Positions 60,709 to 64,000 of a stretch of 64,000 nucleotides of DNA are shown piece after piece. The DNA comes from UBA1447 sp964612185 (GTDB lineage: Bacteria; Bacillota; Clostridia; Oscillospirales; Acutalibacteraceae). A program made the translations under genes and the position numbers. Location: the NCBI GenBank assembly GCA_964612185.1, contig CAZTCR010000006.1, positions 1-64,000 of the forward strand, given 5' to 3'. Below the pieces are notes generated by a model that was not told where the DNA came from, did no database searches, and saw only the letters and a program-made list of their open reading frames with translations. Numbering within the stretch: the stretch's first letter is position 1; each line of letters starts with the position of its first letter.

Positions 60709-61623
60709 TTATTTTGGGCTTAAGAAGTTCACCGCGTGATGTCTGTTGTGGATTTCGGCGGTTTTATGGTAGCCGGCGAACTCGCCGTCCACCGTCCACG
60801 GGATGTAGTCTTCAGAGGTGATAACGGCGGAACTTGCATGTTCAAAAATGATGCTGCTGTTGTTTTCATTCTGCGTGAGCAGCCAGCGGGCGATGTTTGC
60901 CGCGTCCCGCGCGTTTTTCGGTTTGCGGAAGAAAATCAGTTCAAAAATGCCGTCGTTGAGCACAATTGATTTGTTTTTCAGTTTGACCAGCCCGCCGATG
61001 GATTTGGAGTTTGAAACGCCCCCGAGGATAAAGTCATCTTCAATCGTCTTGCTGTCAAACTCAATTTTCGCGTGGTAGGCGCGCATTTTAAATAACGATT
61101 TGGAGCCTTCCAACATATAGGCAAAATGGCCGAAAGTGTTTTTCATCCGCTGGGATGTCAGGTACGACACATCCGACATGGTGCCGAACGAGGCCACATA
61201 AGAAAAATAACTTTCGTTGTTAAAAGAGCCGATATCGTGCGGCAGATACTGACCGTCAATTACATCCTGTGCGGCTTTTTCAATGTCGGTGGACAGCCCC
61301 AGGCTTGTGGCAAAATCGTTTGAGGTACCGGTGGGGATGTAACCGATGGGCAGCGGTTTTTCAAGGTTCATTACCCCGTTAATGACTTCATTGAGTGTGC
61401 CGTCGCCGCCGCAGCAAACCACGACATCATAATCCTTCGCGTACTTTTTGACCATTTCCGTCGCGTCATTTTTCCCCTTCGTGCTCATGGAATCCGTCAC
61501 ACAGCTGTTTTTCGTAAACACATGGAGGATATCCGACAAGGTGGACATCGGTTTGATTTTGCCCGCCTTCGGGTTGATAATCAGTAATATCCGCTTGCCG
61601 CCGCTTTCACAAATATTATTCAT
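60709..61623 (-). CDS. Diacylglycerol kinase-family lipid kinase
   Basis: 304 residues. DAGK/YegS-type catalytic domain: LLIINPKAGK near the start, VVCCGGDGTLNEVINGVM (nucleotide site) and PIGYIPTGTSNDFATSLGL. Phosphorylates diacylglycerol or a related lipid at the inner membrane face (family knowledge). Monocistronic with its own promoter and terminator. Confidence 0.9.
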   Translation of the reverse strand: MNNICESGGKRILLIINPKAGKIKPMSTLSDILHVFTKNSCVTDSMSTKGKNDATEMVKKYAKDYDVVVCCGGDGTLNEVINGVMNLEKPLPIGYIPTGTSNDFATSLGLSTDIEKAAQDVIDGQYLPHDIGSFNNESYFSYVASFGTMSDVSYLTSQRMKNTFGHFAYMLEGSKSLFKMRAYHAKIEFDSKTIEDDFILGGVSNSKSIGGLVKLKNKSIVLNDGIFELIFFRKPKNARDAANIARWLLTQNENNSSIIFEHASSAVITSEDYIPWTVDGEFAGYHKTAEIHNRHHAVNFLSPK

Positions 61624-61694
61624 TCATTCAATACCTGTCCATTTCCGTATCAACAGTTTTTCTCTGCCGCGCCCGTTTCGAGTGCATGGTAACA

Positions 61695-61722
61695 ATCATA
61701 TCATACCGGCATTAATTGTCAA
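61695..61722 (-). promoter_or_regulatory. Promoter of the lipid kinase gene
   Basis: Minus strand TTGACA (61717-61722), 16-nt spacer, TATGAT (61695-61700). Confidence 0.7.
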
Positions 61723-61750
61723 CAAAAAACCAAGCGGCTTTGAGCCGGTG

Positions 61751-61778
61751 TTGCAAAAAAGCCGACAAATGTTATAAT
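61751..61778 (+). promoter_or_regulatory. Promoter of the HAD-secA-like transcript
   Basis: TTGCAA (61751-61756), 16-nt spacer, TATAAT (61773-61778). Confidence 0.7.
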
Positions 61779-61809
61779 GATACATAATACGAAGGCAAGA
61801 GGGACCATC

Positions 61810-62385
61810 ATGAATGTTTACGATTTCGACAATACGATTTACCGCGGGGAGAGCAGCCTGGATTTATTCTTTTTTTATCTGCGGCGGCATCCTTCGCTCG
61901 TACGATATTTGCCCAAGGCTCTAATCGGCATCATCAAATACAAGCTGCGCATGGTGCCCGTTGACAGCCTGCTGAACAACTACGCGATTTTTGCCGAGGA
62001 TTTTTTCAGAAACCTGGGCTTCGAAGCCATAGACAGGGATATGGAGATATTTTGGGATAAACACATGCATAAAATCAAGCCCTTTTACCGCGCGCAGCAA
62101 AAAGAGGATGACTTGATTATATCCGCTAGCCCGGAGTTTTTCCTTCAAGTGCTCTTTAAACGCATCGGCATCAAAAACCTCATCGGAACGACCGTTGACA
62201 AAGAAAAAGGCAAAATTGAATTTGTCTGTTTCAGGGAGAATAAGATACCGGCATTCCAATGCCGTTACCCCGACACGATGATCGAAAATTTCTACACCGA
62301 TTCCATGAATGACAAACCGCTCATGGACCTTGCTAAAAATGTTTTTCTTGTCAAGGGCAGCCGGATCAAGCAAATCAAGCCGTAG
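61810..62385 (+). CDS. HAD-superfamily phosphatase (SerB-like subclass)
   Basis: 191 residues from the ATG at 61810 (GAGGG upstream). HAD motif I is DFDNT (D5, D7), motif II the Ser of LIISASPEF, and motif III/IV the TDSMNDKPL stretch with Lys/Asp context. A helical cap lies between motifs I and II (residues 20-95). Substrate unknown. Its stop lies 22 nt before the SecA-like start, so the two are likely co-transcribed. Confidence 0.85.
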   Translation: MNVYDFDNTIYRGESSLDLFFFYLRRHPSLVRYLPKALIGIIKYKLRMVPVDSLLNNYAIFAEDFFRNLGFEAIDRDMEIFWDKHMHKIKPFYRAQQKEDDLIISASPEFFLQVLFKRIGIKNLIGTTVDKEKGKIEFVCFRENKIPAFQCRYPDTMIENFYTDSMNDKPLMDLAKNVFLVKGSRIKQIKP

Positions 62386-62407
62386 GCGCGCACAGGAGTT
62401 GAGCCAT

Positions 62408-64000
62408 TTGAAAAAAACGGGACCGGCAAATACACGCCCGGTGCTGCCGTACCGCGGCTTTGTTGAAGCTGTCAACCAGCACAATTTTGCCGGGCTTGGT
62501 GAGAGCGAACTGCAAACCATCCTGCGGGACAACACGGGAACAATGGACGAAATCCTGACCGCCAAACGGTATGCCGTCATCAAAGAAATTGTGCTGCGCC
62601 GCACCGGTTTGTGTCTTTTTGACACACAGCTCGCTGCCGCGTATGCCATGCAAAAAGGAAACATCGCCGAACTGCCGACCGGCGAGGGCAAGACCCTCTC
62701 CGCGGTAGCCGCGGCGATTTGTTTTGTTTTACGGGACAGGCAGGTTCACATCCTGGTCTTTAACGATTACCTCGCGAAAAGGGATTGTTTATGGTACCGG
62801 GATGTATATAACAGCTGCGGGATTTCAACAGGATACATCGACCGCTTCACCACCCGCGGGCAGCGCAAAGAAATCTATACCCGCGATGTCGTATATGTCA
62901 CGGTGAAAGAAGCGGGTTTTGACAACCTGAAGGACTTTTTATGTGAAAGCGAAGAGGATTTAATCTCCCCCGCTTATGATACGGCCATTGTAGACGAGGC
63001 GGATTCCATCTTTATTGATGAGGCCAAAACGCCCCTTGTGCTCGCGGGCGACCTGCCGGAAGAACTCAACAGTAAAATGAACATCGAAAGCCTCATCGCC
63101 TCGCTGACCACTGAGGATGTCGTTACCGATACGGCACAAAAGCAGGTTTACTTATCCGACACCGGCATCAGCCGGATTGAAGACGCGCTTGGCATTGAAA
63201 ACCTCTATGCCGAAAGCAATGCCGAGGCATTGTCCCTAATCAATGCGGGCATAACGGCGCGGTTTTTGCTCATACGGGACAGAGACTATATTGTCAAAGA
63301 CAAAGCTGTCCAAGTGGTGGACGAACTGACGGGGCGAGTTGTCTTGAACCGGAAATTTCCCGATTTGGTTCATCACGCGGTGGAAGTGAAAGAAAACATC
63401 GCCGAGAATGACGCCTCCATGATTTTTAACTCCACTACTGTGCGTTCTTTTCTGCTGAACTACGAAACACTATGCGGCATGACGGGCACCATCCGCTCGG
63501 CAAAAGATGAAATACGAAACCTGTATGGTTTGGAAATTGATGTCATCCCCCCGCACACACCTTGCGTACGCATGGACAGGGAGGATGCGGTCTACCCGTC
63601 GAACGAAAACCGCGCCCGGGCGGTATTGGACGAGGTTCGCCGATCGTACGAAAAAGGTCAGCCGGTTCTCATGGGCACCCGCAGCGTATCGGAATCCGAA
63701 CTGTATGCCGAAAAGTTGACCGCGCTGGGCATTCCGCACAGTGTGCTGAATGCCCGCAATGACGAGCAGGAATCGGAAATCATCGCCCGCGCGGGCGAAC
63801 CGTTTCGGGTGACGGTTTCCACCAACATGGCAGGGCGCGGTGTGGACATCAAGCTCGGCGGCAAGGACGAAAAAGAAAAAGCGGCTGTCATCGCGGCGGG
63901 CGGGCTCAGCATCATCGGTGTCGGCATGAACCGCAGCCTGCGCATTGACCGGCAGTTAAGCGGCCGCGCGGGGCGGCAGGGGGACCCGGGGGAAAGCCGT
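62408..64000 (+). CDS. Divergent SecA-like translocase ATPase (cut by window end)
   Basis: 531 codons are visible, starting at TTG 62408 with AGGAG 9 nt upstream. DEAD motor motifs of SecA are present: FDTQLAAAYAMQKGNIAELPTGEGKT (Walker A GEGKT at 92-96), VFNDYLAKRD, IVDEADSIFIDEAKTPL, LCGMTGT, VSTNMAGRGVDIKLGG and RQLSGRAGRQGDPG at the edge. The YGTNNEFGFDYLRDN stretch of housekeeping SecA is replaced by YVTVKEAGFDNLKDFL, and the N-terminus is short and unlike SecA, so this is a paralogue, perhaps for special substrates. The C-terminus lies outside the window. Confidence 0.85.
   Translation, partial: MKKTGPANTRPVLPYRGFVEAVNQHNFAGLGESELQTILRDNTGTMDEILTAKRYAVIKEIVLRRTGLCLFDTQLAAAYAMQKGNIAELPTGEGKTLSAVAAAICFVLRDRQVHILVFNDYLAKRDCLWYRDVYNSCGISTGYIDRFTTRGQRKEIYTRDVVYVTVKEAGFDNLKDFLCESEEDLISPAYDTAIVDEADSIFIDEAKTPLVLAGDLPEELNSKMNIESLIASLTTEDVVTDTAQKQVYLSDTGISRIEDALGIENLYAESNAEALSLINAGITARFLLIRDRDYIVKDKAVQVVDELTGRVVLNRKFPDLVHHAVEVKENIAENDASMIFNSTTVRSFLLNYETLCGMTGTIRSAKDEIRNLYGLEIDVIPPHTPCVRMDREDAVYPSNENRARAVLDEVRRSYEKGQPVLMGTRSVSESELYAEKLTALGIPHSVLNARNDEQESEIIARAGEPFRVTVSTNMAGRGVDIKLGGKDEKEKAAVIAAGGLSIIGVGMNRSLRIDRQLSGRAGRQGDPGESR

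Overview
The window reads as chromosomal DNA of an anaerobic, saccharolytic Firmicute, most likely class Clostridia and close to the Oscillospirales/Ruminococcaceae. This is inferred from gene content: a T-box leader on leuA, paired glgC/glgD, tRNA-dependent amidation by gatCAB, a tungsten aldehyde oxidoreductase, consensus TTGACA/TATAAT promoters and strong AGGAGG-type ribosome binding sites. No rRNA, tRNA, CRISPR array, phage or transposase gene was found. Both ends of the window cut genes.

Layout. 0.1-0.5 kb: a small basic orphan protein. 0.7-6.7 kb (minus): an operon running from a class II aldolase and an IolC-type kinase through an MFS transporter and a DUF4474 protein broken by an in-frame TGA to a secreted glycosidase-like protein. 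7-10.2 kb: a membrane PAS-GGDEF-HD-GYP regulator. 10.4-15.3 kb: archaeal-type AspRS followed by gatCAB. 15.4-16.1 kb: a hemolysin III-type membrane protein. 16.2-20.3 kb: three tandem PHP-domain proteins. 20.5-22.5 kb: two related membrane-anchored proteins. 22.6-24.1 kb: a B12-binding radical SAM enzyme. 24.2-27.5 kb (minus): leuB and leuA behind a T-box. 27.5-30.1 kb (minus): a DUF4434 protein and a C45 acyltransferase. 30.2-37.3 kb: the glycogen operon glgB-glgC-glgD-GH172-glgA, then a PPP-type phosphatase to 38.0 kb. 38-41.2 kb: an XRE regulator, a histidine phosphatase-like protein lacking its catalytic His, and two proline-rich membrane proteins.

41.2-55.6 kb is a tungsten/molybdopterin island. 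It holds moaD, aor, adh and mogA on the minus strand; lipA-lplA and tupABC-moeA on the plus strand; and moeA-PBP, moaC, moaA and a MOSC protein on the minus strand. Together these cover metal uptake (TupABC), much of pterin cofactor synthesis and metal insertion, and the enzymes that use the cofactor (AOR with an alcohol dehydrogenase). moaE is not in the window. 55.6-64 kb: a MATE exporter, a propeller/toroid protein with a UroD-like enzyme, a diacylglycerol kinase-like protein, a HAD phosphatase and the start of a divergent SecA paralogue.

The least explained material lies between genes. Several intergenic stretches (5.65, 11.75-11.97, 35.69-35.87, 49.80-50.33, 55.58 and 59.34-59.46 kb) are mosaics of very short perfect hairpins and tandem 7- or 11-bp repeats. 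One element, TTTAAAT then a 7-bp stem then TATG, recurs five times on both strands with completely different but always self-complementary stems.
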